Part shown: positions 7,723 through 15,457 of the stretch, piece after piece
Position numbering within the stretch: position 1 is the stretch's first letter
Layout: every line of letters starts with the position of its first letter
NCBI GenBank assembly: GCA_934271655.1
Contig: CAKQRW010000032.1
Location: forward strand, 1-38,269
Direction: 5' to 3'
From: an uncultured Bacteroidaceae bacterium
GTDB taxonomy: Bacteria; Bacteroidota; Bacteroidia; Bacteroidales; Bacteroidaceae
Length of the DNA: 38,269 nucleotides
Made by a program: the position numbers and the translations under genes
The notes under the pieces: model-generated
The model's database searches: none
The model's input: only the letters and a program-made list of their open reading frames with translations
What the model was told of the DNA's origin: nothing

Positions 7723-8706
7723 CTACAGACCAAAATAGCAGCTCACGTAGCCTGAGTACTTGTTGTCTGCGCCATCGGCCTTAGGCATCGCCATGCGGAA
7801 GTTTGGCGCTATCTTGACATACTTGCCCAACTTCCACTGCGCTCCCACCAGCAGCGCGCTCTCGTCCTTCTTCTTGTTCCAGTCATCCTTGGAGGAGAGG
7901 TCGTCAAAGCGTGCAAACGCCTCGGCGTTCTTGTCGACCTTGACAGAGCCGTAGACAGAGAAACCGTACTGGTCGTGGCCGTCAGCTCCAGAAGTGTTGG
8001 TCATCACGTCATACTCTGCGCCGAGCGAGAAAGCGTCTGCCTTGTAGCCCGCAAAGGCAGAGTAGTTCATCACATCCTTCTTGCCATCGGCCGGCTGCTC
8101 GTTGATGCTGGCGTAGAGGCGCACGTTAAGGCCCTTCACCGGTGTCAGCGTGGCGCCTACTCCATAGAGGAGTCCATCCTCCACCTGCACCTTCTTGTAT
8201 CCCTCGCCGTTCACCACGATGGCGTCAGCGCTCAGCCACTCATTGGCCTTCCATGCGGCCGAGACACCGAGATCGGCGCTTGAGCCGAATTTATACTGGT
8301 CCTGGAATGACTTCTGCACATAGCGGAATCCCCAGAGTTTCTCTGCCAGGTTGAACTGTGTTGTGGAGATAAGACCACCATTGACCGTCCATTTGCCAGT
8401 CTTCCATGTCAGCATGGCATTCTTGATATAAGCTATACGCTGGTAATCATTCACATCGTTCGACTGTCCGATATCCATAACGCCCTTCACAGACAGCCCG
8501 TTGCCCAAATCATACTTGTAGCCGAGATAGGAGCGTTCGAGGTCGAATCCGCGCTTGTCGTTCTCCTTGCCGAAGCCCGAATGAAAGTTGGTGAACACCT
8601 GCACGATAGCCTCTCCCTTGGGAGCCTCAGCTCCTTTTGTCTGTGCCTGGACTCCTGTTCCAAGCATGCAAGCCAATGCGCCTGCAGCGATTAATCTTTT
8701 TTCCAT
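7723..8706 (-). CDS. Outer-membrane porin, OprO/OprP-like (Porin_O_P)
   Basis: This 327-aa beta-barrel protein has a cleavable signal (MEKRLIAAGALACMLGTGVQAQ) and ends in aromatic SGYVSCYFGL, as expected for outer-membrane insertion. Alternating amphipathic strands run throughout (FDLERSYLGYKYDLG, AMLTWKTGKWTVNGGL, VNGEGYKKVQVEDGLLYGVG). It resembles the Porin_O_P family that includes phosphate-selective OprP. Its position directly before pstSCAB on the same strand supports phosphate passage across the outer membrane; substrate specificity is inferred. The start at 8706 was chosen for the signal peptide; an ATG at 8730 is the alternative. A TAACTTTG -7 box lies at 8839-8832. Confidence 0.85.
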   Translation of the reverse strand: MEKRLIAAGALACMLGTGVQAQTKGAEAPKGEAIVQVFTNFHSGFGKENDKRGFDLERSYLGYKYDLGNGLSVKGVMDIGQSNDVNDYQRIAYIKNAMLTWKTGKWTVNGGLISTTQFNLAEKLWGFRYVQKSFQDQYKFGSSADLGVSAAWKANEWLSADAIVVNGEGYKKVQVEDGLLYGVGATLTPVKGLNVRLYASINEQPADGKKDVMNYSAFAGYKADAFSLGAEYDVMTNTSGADGHDQYGFSVYGSVKVDKNAEAFARFDDLSSKDDWNKKKDESALLVGAQWKLGKYVKIAPNFRMAMPKADGADNKYSGYVSCYFGL

Positions 8707-8831
8707 CTTAGATTTGTTGTGGTTAAACATAGGAGGCATCTCCTTGTGCTTGGCATGGCGGCTTCTGATACAGATGCCGCCGGCTGCTTCTGCCGTAGCG
8801 GAGAACATCCCTTTCTTGTCTTTCGACGGTG

Positions 8832-8839
8832 CAAAGTTA
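8832..8839 (-). promoter_or_regulatory. Candidate -7 box for the porin-pst unit
   Basis: TAACTTTG on the minus strand matches TAnnTTTG and lies about 125 bp upstream of the porin start. No clear TTTG at -33 is seen, which would suit an activator-dependent promoter; that last point is inference. Confidence 0.5.
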
Positions 8840-9021
8840 CGGGGATTGTGTTACGAGAGTTTTTAGATGAAATTACGAATGTGTTAAGCCTCATCTTTTA
8901 TGCCAAAGAGCGTTTCCGCCGCTGGCGCAGCCACTGGTGAGGCATGTGCTGCAAGCATTGCTGGCTTGGCTATGTGGGCAGTCATAGGCTGCGTGCATGC
9001 GAAGCTGATGCTTGCTATAGC

Positions 9022-9165
9022 GCTATCCACAGGTGTCCTGGCTGCTATCCATAGGTTTTCACATCGCTATCCATAGGTTTTCATGTCGTAATCCTTAGGC
9101 TCTTCACTTACTATTTATGCTCTCCACATCGCATTCCTTATGCTCTTCGTGCCGCATCCTCACGC
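9022..9165. repeat. Array C: degenerate tandem 22-bp units
   Basis: CTATCC-type cores recur at 9023, 9045 and 9067, then diverged forms at about 9089, 9111, 9132 and 9155, so the period is 22 with small slips. The core is CTATCCATAGGTTTTC, decaying to ATCCTTAGGCTCTTC and further. The array lies between the divergent porin (minus) and M61 peptidase (plus) genes. The rest of 8707-9412 holds the porin -7 box and a candidate plus -7 box at 9302. No gene was found. Confidence 0.75.
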
Positions 9166-9301
9166 ATCCTTTTCCTTGAAGTGTTCTCTACTCTTCACAA
9201 GTCTGTATTGAAGAAGCCCTGGCAATCTTTTTTTGCGGGCAAAGTACAGGAGCATGCTCAAAAACAATGGCAGGACAGCCACGTGATTGCAGAAAAATCA
9301 T

Positions 9302-9309
9302 TATCTTTG
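9302..9309 (+). promoter_or_regulatory. Candidate -7 box for the M61 peptidase gene
   Basis: TATCTTTG fits TAnnTTTG on the plus strand about 105 bp upstream of the start at 9413. A -33 TTTG at the normal distance is not evident. Confidence 0.4.
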
Positions 9310-9412
9310 CATCAAGAAGCAGCGTGCTGCGTAAATGAGGACTCGCCATGCAGGTCGGCGGTGCTGTAAGTACCAGTTCTGCGCGAGTGAGTCGATAACA
9401 TGGCTATATTGA

Positions 9413-10918
9413 ATGAACATGAAAAAGAAGACCGCGATGCTGGCGCTGATGCTGATGGGAGCAATGACACAGGCAAGCGCCAGGGTGAAACTCACGTATG
9501 ATGTCACTCCCGACACTGTGGGGCATTACCTTAATGTAAGCCTGACGTGCGAGAATGCCAAAGAGCCATTCTTGCTCAAGATGCCTGTGTGGGCTCCAGG
9601 CTACTATGTCATAGTGGATTTTCCTAAATATCTCACAGACTTCTCTGCGAGTGATGCTCAAGGAGAGGATCTGGCATGGCACAAGGAAGGAAAGAACGGC
9701 TGGGCAGTCAAGCCCAAGGATGGCTCGGCCAGGATAAGCTACCGCATCTTTGCCAACGAGCGCTCGGTGGCGGAATGCAGGGTGGAGAGCCAGATGGCTT
9801 TCGTGGCTCCCAATGGTGTCTTCATGTATGTTGACGGCGAGAAAGACAGTCCAGTGACTGTCAATTACCACATGCCGTCAAACTGGAAACATATATCTAC
9901 AGGACTGAGACGAACAGGAGACTCTACCTTTGAGGCTCAGGATGCAGACGTGCTCTACGACTCGCCTGTACTGCTGGGCAACCATTTTGTGAAGCGTTTC
10001 GCTTACGAAGGACACGACTATGAGTTTGCCCTTGAGACCCCCGACGGCTTTGAGGACACAGCCTTTGAGGACGACTTCAAGAAAATGGTGAGCGCTGCCA
10101 CTCGGCTGATGGGCGATGTGCCATACGACAACTATTGCCTCATACATCTTGGCAAGGGACAGGGAGGTCTGGAACACCATAATTCGCAGGCATGCTACAC
10201 CGACGGTTCCTTCCGCTTCGCTGACAGAAAAGCCTACAGAAGCTATATGGGCTTTACCACACACGAGTATTTCCATCTGTACAATGTCAAGTCTATCCGT
10301 CCGGCCGGACTGGGCCCCTTCGACTATGACAGGGAGGTGCTCACGCCACTGCTTTGGGTGAGTGAGGGCTTTACCGTCTATTACGAGACACGACTCATGC
10401 TCGCGGCTGGCATCATTGGCATGGACGACTTGCTGGACGACCTGTCGGAGCATATAGGCGAGATAGAGAGCCATGAGGGACACCGCCACATGAGCCTGCG
10501 GCAAAGCAGCTATGACATATGGCTGAACTTCTTCAACCGTGCGGCCAATGGCAAGGATGTGCGCATCTCTTACTATGAGAAAGGACCTATTCTCGGCCTT
10601 CTCTTCGACATAGAGCTGCGCAGGATGACAGACGGGAAGAGGTCGCTCGACGACTTGATGCGCCTGCTCTACAGACGATACTACCTGGAGCTGAAGCGCG
10701 GCTTCACTGAACAGGAGTTCTGGGCGGCTGTGGAGGAAGTGGCAGGCCAGCCTGTCGATACGCTGCGCAAGTATGTCGACACCACAGCTGAGATAGATTA
10801 CGACAGCATCATAAACCATGCAGGACTGCGGCTCGACCGCAACAGCTGGAAGCTTGTGAGGATGGAGCATCCCGACAAGTCGCAGCTGAGACTGCGCAGA
10901 CAGATGTGGGGAGAGTGA
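9413..10918 (+). CDS. M61-family metallopeptidase (glycyl aminopeptidase-like), exported
   Basis: This 501-aa protein has a signal peptide (KKKTAMLALMLMGAMTQASA). The N-terminal beta domain (about 22-170) has LLKMPVWAPGYYVIVDF, typical of M61. The zinc site is HEYFH at about residue 284 in TTHEYFHLYNVKSIRP; the third ligand or downstream Glu is in WVSEGFTVYYE about 34 residues later. Family members usually continue into a C-terminal PDZ domain of roughly 90 residues; here the protein stops soon after AGLRLDRNSWKLVRM, so the PDZ is missing or reduced to a stub. Either ATG at 9413 or 9419 could be used. It is followed 4 bp later by a small membrane-protein ORF. Confidence 0.88.
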   Translation: MNMKKKTAMLALMLMGAMTQASARVKLTYDVTPDTVGHYLNVSLTCENAKEPFLLKMPVWAPGYYVIVDFPKYLTDFSASDAQGEDLAWHKEGKNGWAVKPKDGSARISYRIFANERSVAECRVESQMAFVAPNGVFMYVDGEKDSPVTVNYHMPSNWKHISTGLRRTGDSTFEAQDADVLYDSPVLLGNHFVKRFAYEGHDYEFALETPDGFEDTAFEDDFKKMVSAATRLMGDVPYDNYCLIHLGKGQGGLEHHNSQACYTDGSFRFADRKAYRSYMGFTTHEYFHLYNVKSIRPAGLGPFDYDREVLTPLLWVSEGFTVYYETRLMLAAGIIGMDDLLDDLSEHIGEIESHEGHRHMSLRQSSYDIWLNFFNRAANGKDVRISYYEKGPILGLLFDIELRRMTDGKRSLDDLMRLLYRRYYLELKRGFTEQEFWAAVEEVAGQPVDTLRKYVDTTAEIDYDSIINHAGLRLDRNSWKLVRMEHPDKSQLRLRRQMWGE

Positions 10919-10922
10919 GGCT

Positions 10923-11381
10923 ATGGGAGGATTAAACTGTCCGGGCAACCTGGGCTCGCCGTGTGGCAGAGCCTGGAGTGTGTCGCGCATGAAGCGCATG
11001 AGAGACCCGCTGCTGGATAATGAAAGGCATGAGCCAGAGGAGGACGGTTCTTGTTTTGACGACTCTGAGGAGAGTGAACAGGAACATGGTTCTTCCGCCA
11101 TGCAGTGTGCCAATGTCCGTAAGCCGCCTTCTCAGCCAGATAAATTTCCTACGGAAAGAAGTAAATATGGATGGTGCTGGGGGTGCCTGATGCTGATAGT
11201 ATTCTCTGCCGTTATAGTATTAGTGACAAGGAGCTGTATCTCAATGTCACGCGAAGAAGTGCAGAGACGTGACACGTTTAGCATCGATGACATGGAAACT
11301 CGTCTGGCGAGTGAGCAAGAGACGCGTCTATGCTCTGTCATCTCCTTTGTAGCAGGCAGACAGGGGGATGATTGGCGGTAG
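10923..11381 (+). CDS. Hypothetical single-pass membrane protein
   Basis: This 152-aa protein is not recognised. It has an acidic, Ser/Glu-rich N-terminal half (EEDGSCFDDSEESEQEH), a single hydrophobic segment around residues 83-102 (GCLMLIVFSAVIVLVT) and a charged C-terminal tail (SREEVQRRDTFSIDD). Without a signal peptide the N-terminal half would face the cytoplasm. It starts 4 bp after the M61 stop, so translation may be coupled. A start at 10989 (MKRMRD) is possible. Support comes from spacing and the clean TM segment only. Confidence 0.5.
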   Translation: MGGLNCPGNLGSPCGRAWSVSRMKRMRDPLLDNERHEPEEDGSCFDDSEESEQEHGSSAMQCANVRKPPSQPDKFPTERSKYGWCWGCLMLIVFSAVIVLVTRSCISMSREEVQRRDTFSIDDMETRLASEQETRLCSVISFVAGRQGDDWR

Positions 11382-11482
11382 CGTACACAGCACGTATGCC
11401 ATGGCAGGGCAGCTGATGCATGGCCGTCAGGCACATGGCACGAGACTGCAATCAGCAAATCTTAAAATTAAAGTAAAACAGG

Positions 11483-12208
11483 ATGTTTGCATCTGAAAAA
11501 CATTTGTCTATAGACATAAGGCGAGGCGTGCGGGATGGCATACCCATAGCGCTGGGCTATTTCGCCGTATCGTTCTCATTGGGCATCATTGCGGCAAAAG
11601 CCGGCATTCCAGTGGCGGCAGGCTTTGTGAGCAGCCTCCTCACCAGGGCTTCTGCTGGCGAATATGGCGTGTACTCATTGGTGGCGGCAGGCACTACTGT
11701 AGCCGAGATTGTCGGCATCAGCCTCATAGCCAATTTACGCTATCTGCTGATGAGTGCTTCCATTTCCCAGAAATTCTCCAGCGACACTCCGATGTGGAAA
11801 CGTGCGCTGGTGGGCTTCTGCATCACCGACGAGGTGTTTGGCATCTCCATAGCCTATCCTGGCAAGCTCGCTCCGTCATACACATACAGCGCGGCTGCCG
11901 TGTCCGCTATCTTTTGGGCATCGGGCACAGCATGCGGCATACTGGCCGGGGGAACGCTGCCGTCCAACATTGTCACATCGCTCAGCGTGGCACTTTATGG
12001 CATGTTCATCGCCATTGTTGTGCCGCCGTCAAGGAAAGACCGCAATGTGGGCATGGCTGTCGTGGCCAGTTTTGTGTCGAGCGGACTGTGTGCGGTGATG
12101 CCTTATGCCAGCTCTCTCAGTTCGGGAGCGCGCACTATAGTGCTGACAGTGGCCATCTCGGCTCTGGCAGCATGGCTCAAACCTGTAAAATTCCAAGAGG
12201 ACGCATGA
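11483..12208 (+). CDS. azlC: AzlC family branched-chain amino acid exporter subunit
   Basis: This 241-aa polytopic inner-membrane protein matches AzlC/YgaZ, the large subunit of a two-part exporter for branched-chain amino acids. The N-terminal signature is GVRDGIPIALGYFAVSFSLG, then ANLRYLLMSASIS and FCITDEVFGIS, all conserved in AzlC. Several hydrophobic segments follow. The TGA overlaps the next gene's ATG (12205-12208), giving tight coupling with azlD. No promoter matching the consensus was found in 11382-11482. Confidence 0.92.
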   Translation: MFASEKHLSIDIRRGVRDGIPIALGYFAVSFSLGIIAAKAGIPVAAGFVSSLLTRASAGEYGVYSLVAAGTTVAEIVGISLIANLRYLLMSASISQKFSSDTPMWKRALVGFCITDEVFGISIAYPGKLAPSYTYSAAAVSAIFWASGTACGILAGGTLPSNIVTSLSVALYGMFIAIVVPPSRKDRNVGMAVVASFVSSGLCAVMPYASSLSSGARTIVLTVAISALAAWLKPVKFQEDA

Positions 12209-12504
12209 AGACAGCTTGTTATATACTTATCATGATACTTGTGACGAGTGCCATACGTATCTTGCCTGTGACGCTCATACGCAAGCGCATCACCAACCGT
12301 TTTCTGCGCAGCTTTCTCTATTATGTGCCTTATGTCACTCTGAGCGTCATGACATTTCCTGCTATTGTCACCGCCACTACACACATGGCATCGGGTGCGC
12401 TGGCTCTGGTGCTTGGCATCGTGGCAGCATGGAGAGGATGGGGACTTTTCCCTGTTGCCGCCATCTGCTGTGCTGTGGTTTTCGTTGCCGAACTTTTCCT
12501 TTAG
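12205..12504 (+). CDS. azlD: AzlD family small subunit of branched-chain amino acid exporter
   Basis: This 99-aa membrane protein is the AzlD/YgaH partner of AzlC. The start ATG at 12205 overlaps the azlC stop (ATGA), which decides the start inside a longer open frame beginning at 11794. Motifs typical of AzlD are SAIRILPVTLI, FLRSFLYYVPYVTLSVMTFPA and WRGWGLFPVAAICCAVVF, forming about three hydrophobic segments. It is followed by the 22-bp array D and a strong hairpin. Confidence 0.92.
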   Translation: MKTACYILIMILVTSAIRILPVTLIRKRITNRFLRSFLYYVPYVTLSVMTFPAIVTATTHMASGALALVLGIVAAWRGWGLFPVAAICCAVVFVAELFL

Positions 12505-12600
12505 GGATATTTATCCCGAATGTCTTGCCTATGGCAGACGGTGAAGGAAAGGCATTGACGCGCATGTTATATAATATTGTATGCGTACATATTATATATA

Positions 12601-12710
12601 GTCATGTGCTGGATATAATATAGTCATGTGCAGGATATAATATAGTCATGTGCAGGATATAATATAGTCATGTGATAAAATGATATAGTCATGTGCAGAA
12701 ATCACATTGT
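12601..12710. repeat. Array D: five tandem 22-bp units
   Basis: GTCATGTG recurs at 12601, 12623, 12645, 12667 and 12688 (periods 22, 22, 22, 21), with a further GTCATGTG at 12725. The rest of each unit is CAGGATATAATATA. The array lies between the convergent azlD (plus) and MCE (minus) genes. It shares TCATG, CA and AAGATATA-like stretches with array A at 573-687, so the two may be related. Confidence 0.93.
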
Positions 12711-12769
12711 GTATGTAGTATTCAGTCATGTGCTAAATCCGCATAGTGTTTGTCCCTCATGTACACAAA

Positions 12770-12827
12770 CGACATGCAGCGGCTATCATTTACCACGCGT
12801 TGTGGAGATGATAGCCGCTGCATGTCG
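12770..12827. terminator. Bidirectional terminator-like hairpin with 20-bp perfect arms
   Basis: Arms 12770-12789 (CGACATGCAGCGGCTATCAT) and 12808-12827 are exact reverse complements around an 18-nt loop that itself contains CCAC...GTGG. It sits between convergent genes. The minus-strand side runs into TTTGT, weakly terminator-like; the plus side has no T-run. Confidence 0.7.
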
Positions 12828-12868
12828 TATATATTGGGCGCACACCACAGCGGTGGTGGCATGTGTCT

Positions 12869-13768
12869 TTACTTGTCTTTCTTGCCAAAGAGTGAGAAGT
12901 GGACATAGCGCTTTGGATGCAGACGCAGGTCCTCAAGCAGTTTGGCGGAATTGGCAAATGTGGAGTCGAGATGTAGGGCAATGCTGTTGTCGTTCATCAG
13001 CATGCCGAGGGATGAGTTCTTGTCGGCCATGGCTGTGTTGAACTTGAACGTCATCTGCTGCACATTGGTGAGGGTAGTGTCAACCTTGTTGGCCATTGAC
13101 ACCATGTCGACCTGGCTGAGCTGGCCTGTGGCAGACTCAAGGTTGGAACAGATGTTGTTAGCCTTGCCGACAAGTGTTGGCACGTCTTTGCCAAGGAGGC
13201 TGTTCATTGTTGCGGTGGTAGTCTTGAGATTCTCTGAGATGACAGCCATGTTGGCCAGAGAGGTCTTGAGGGCAGGATCGCTGACAAGTCCGTTGACTGC
13301 TGTGAGGATGGAGTCAACCTTTGGCAGCATCTTCTCCACTTGCGGCAGCATGTCGCCCGCTGCTGTCATGATGTCAACCATGGGAGCGCCCTTGATGGTG
13401 TCGCCAGGATGAAGGATGGAAGCAGGGTCTGGACCGAGCCTAAGATTCATCATGGCACTGCCAAGCATCTCTTTTGTCATGTAGACTGTAGTGCCCTGCG
13501 GAATCTGGAAATGCGGGTCTACGCTTATCTCTACGGTGAGCATCTGTGTGCCTTGGTTGAAGTTGATGGCCTTGACCGTGCCCACTTTCAGACCATTGGC
13601 TCGCACATCGGACGCTGTAGGCATTCCCTGCACGTCGGACATCTCTACGAAATATGACACATCGTCGCTGAACATCTTGAGCCCTTTCAAGAATATTATT
13701 CCTACATAGACTATTATAGCCGCCACTACAGTGACTAAGCCGATTTTCACTTCTTTTCCTATTTTCAT
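12869..13768 (-). CDS. MCE/MlaD family substrate-binding protein
   Basis: This 299-aa protein is anchored by an N-terminal TM helix (KIGLVTVVAAIIVYVGIIFL) with an MCE domain at about residues 38-115 (GMPTASDVRANGLKVGTVKAIN, VYMTKEMLGSAMMNLRLG). The rest is predicted helical with many Val, Asn and Thr residues. MCE proteins bind or channel lipids between membranes as part of ABC-type systems; the ATPase and permease are not in this window. The start at 13768 (MKIGKEV) was chosen over an upstream extension to 13960 because that extension is only the translated 23-bp array E. It follows the amidase gene on the same strand, a pairing common in Bacteroidales. Confidence 0.88.
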   Translation of the reverse strand: MKIGKEVKIGLVTVVAAIIVYVGIIFLKGLKMFSDDVSYFVEMSDVQGMPTASDVRANGLKVGTVKAINFNQGTQMLTVEISVDPHFQIPQGTTVYMTKEMLGSAMMNLRLGPDPASILHPGDTIKGAPMVDIMTAAGDMLPQVEKMLPKVDSILTAVNGLVSDPALKTSLANMAVISENLKTTTATMNSLLGKDVPTLVGKANNICSNLESATGQLSQVDMVSMANKVDTTLTNVQQMTFKFNTAMADKNSSLGMLMNDNSIALHLDSTFANSAKLLEDLRLHPKRYVHFSLFGKKDK

Positions 13769-13823
13769 GTTGCTACTTATGTTTTTTCTGTTTTGTTTAC
13801 ACTCGTTGTCAGTATCTTTATGT

Positions 13824-13925
13824 TTGTTGGCCGTATCGCGTTGTGCTTGCCGTATCGCGTTGTGCTTGTTGGCTGTATCGCGTTGCGCTTGTTGGCTGTA
13901 TCGCGTTGCGCTTGTTGGCTGTGAG
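13824..13925. repeat. Array E: tandem 23-bp units in the amidase-MCE spacer
   Basis: TTGTTGGC recurs at 13824, 13866, 13889 and 13912, and GTATCGCGTTG at 13833, 13852, 13875 and 13898. The unit is 23 bp, with one unit shortened to 19 bp. The array occupies most of the 188-bp gap between the amidase stop (13957) and the MCE start (13768). Because 23 is not a multiple of 3, the open frame across it is not evidence of coding. Confidence 0.9.
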
Positions 13926-13956
13926 CTGTCCATGTGGCAGGACAAATGGAGCAGCG

Positions 13957-15102
13957 TCATTCCGTGAAGGTCACTATATATGCCTCAGGAAACTTGTCAA
14001 GCACAGATGCCCTGAGCTTCTTGGCCTCGCTGAGGGTGGAGGCAGAGCCGTAGGTGTAGGTGTAGCGTCCTTTGCTCTGGTGCATCTCGCATTTCAGTCC
14101 CTTAAACTGGCGGTCATTGCTTCTGAGCCGTACGGCACCTGCCAGCACCTGAACCTTGTACACTGTCTTCTTGACTCTGGGCTGTGTGCCGGCACTCTGG
14201 ACTGGGGCATTAGCGGGAATGGAGTGTCTGGCGCTCTCAGCCTCTGGAACTCTGTCTTCCTGTGCGGGGGTAGCCTCATAGTCGGCAGCCACAGCCTTGG
14301 CGAGTGTAGAGGAGTCTACTTGTCTTCCTTTCTGCTTTGCCACATAACGCACAATGGCATTGTAGATGCTGTTGGCCATGGTCTGCTGGCCGCTGCCCGA
14401 CATGAGAAACTGTTCTTCGGCGGGAGTGGACATGAAGCCCACCTCCAGAAGCACGCTTGGCATGTAGGTGAGGCGGAGCACAGCGAGGTTGGCCTGCTTG
14501 ACTCCCATGTCTTTTCTGCCAGCTGTGCGCACCATCTCGTTTTGTGCCATCTTGGCAAACTCCACGCTTTCCTTCATGTCGTGGTCTTGCATCAGCTCAA
14601 ACATGATGTTGCTTTCCGCCGACATGTCATAGTTGTATTTCTTGGCTGCGTCGCCTTCGAGGGCGATGACCGAGTTCTCTCGCTTCTCTACCTCCAGGTT
14701 GGTGCCTGCGGTGGAGAGGCTAAGGGTGTAGGACTGCACTCCGTAGGCATTGCGCGCGCCCTTGGGAAGGGAGTTGACATGCACCGAAACAAAAAGGTCT
14801 GCCTTGGCCTTGTTGGCTATCTCGGCGCGGCGTCCCAGTTCGACGAACACATCTGTGGAGCGTGTGTAGATGACCTTGATGTCTGGGTGGTTGCGCTTGA
14901 GCATGCGTCCTGTGGCCATGGCTATGCTGAGTGCCACGTCTTTTTCCTGGTGGGAGCGCACAGCTCCGATGGTTCCAGGGTCCTTACCTCCGTGCCCTGC
15001 GTCAAGCACCACTACAAAGGGTTTGCCATCGCCTGCTGCCGACATGGCAAGTGGTGACACGGCAAGTCCGATGCATATTATTATTTGTGATAATATTCTC
15101 AT
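13957..15102 (-). CDS. N-acetylmuramoyl-L-alanine amidase (AmiC type) with C-terminal SPOR-like domain
   Basis: This 381-aa exported zinc amidase cleaves the MurNAc-L-Ala bond of peptidoglycan. The start at 15102 opens a signal peptide (MRILSQIIICIGLAVSPLAM); the longer frame to 15177 lacks one. The Amidase_3 motifs are VVLDAGHGGKDPGTIG (zinc His), DLFVSVHVNSLP and VLLEVGFMSTPAEEQFL (catalytic Glu). After a linker, residues about 300-381 (VYKVQVLAGAVRLR, GLKCEMHQSKGRYTYTYG, FPEAYIVTF) look like a SPOR peptidoglycan-binding domain. A TATCTTTG -7 box lies 19 bp upstream of the start. The MCE gene follows on the same strand after array E. Confidence 0.92.
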   Translation of the reverse strand: MRILSQIIICIGLAVSPLAMSAAGDGKPFVVVLDAGHGGKDPGTIGAVRSHQEKDVALSIAMATGRMLKRNHPDIKVIYTRSTDVFVELGRRAEIANKAKADLFVSVHVNSLPKGARNAYGVQSYTLSLSTAGTNLEVEKRENSVIALEGDAAKKYNYDMSAESNIMFELMQDHDMKESVEFAKMAQNEMVRTAGRKDMGVKQANLAVLRLTYMPSVLLEVGFMSTPAEEQFLMSGSGQQTMANSIYNAIVRYVAKQKGRQVDSSTLAKAVAADYEATPAQEDRVPEAESARHSIPANAPVQSAGTQPRVKKTVYKVQVLAGAVRLRSNDRQFKGLKCEMHQSKGRYTYTYGSASTLSEAKKLRASVLDKFPEAYIVTFTE

Positions 15103-15120
15103 ATCTATACAAAATATTTG

Positions 15121-15128
15121 CAAAGATA
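15121..15128 (-). promoter_or_regulatory. Candidate -7 box for the amidase gene
   Basis: TATCTTTG on the minus strand fits TAnnTTTG and would start transcription about 10 bases before the chosen ATG at 15102. This supports that start over the longer frame. No -33 TTTG at the standard distance was found. Confidence 0.55.
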
Positions 15129-15159
15129 CGAAAAAATGATTTATAACATATGTATAAAA

Positions 15160-15193
15160 ACAAAAAGAATATCCCATGGGATATTCTTTTTGT
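15160..15193. terminator. 34-bp perfect palindrome, probable bidirectional terminator
   Basis: The 34 bases are exactly self-complementary around CCATGG, with arms GAATATCCC/GGGATATTC flanked by A5 and T5. Read in either direction the stem ends in a run of T. It separates the TonB receptor gene (minus, ending 15458) from the amidase promoter. Confidence 0.75.
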
Positions 15194-15243
15194 ACTTATA
15201 GAACAATATGTCTGTGTGCGAGTAGGGTATTGGACACGGCAGA

Positions 15244-15395
15244 ACATTCATGCCGCTGAGCCAAACACATCTTGTTTCCGCTGATAAAACAGGTGCTGTG
15301 GGCGGCGGTATATTACTGCTGTTGAGTCCAACATATTATGCTTTTGCAGACAAACAGGTGTTGGTGGACAGCATGACATTCATGTTGCTGTCCAT
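15244..15395. repeat. Degenerate repeat, about 66-bp period made of three 21-23-bp units
   Basis: ATTCATG near 15246, ATTACTG near 15312 and ATTCATG near 15379 are spaced about 66-67 bp. Between them, AAACAGGTG occurs at both 15287 and 15352, and CTGAGCCAAACA/TTGAGTCCAACA align. Sub-units of 21-23 bp can be drawn. This fills most of 15194-15457, the spacer after the TonB receptor stop, where no gene is seen. Confidence 0.45.
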
Positions 15396-15457
15396 GCGTG
15401 CGCATGGCTTTGTTGCCTCGTTGGCATGTGGCAACGTGGCCTTTTCCGATGGATTGC

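Noticed and set aside
8840..8885. Pho box upstream of the porin
   Set aside because: CGTAA-type repeats are present, but the spacing does not give a clear 11-bp PhoB repeat, so no call was made.
9878..11113. 411-aa minus-strand ORF
   Set aside because: It is antisense to the M61 peptidase, which has an intact zinc motif and signal peptide.
13843..15057. 404-aa plus-strand ORF
   Set aside because: It is antisense to the amidase and begins in the translated 23-bp array.
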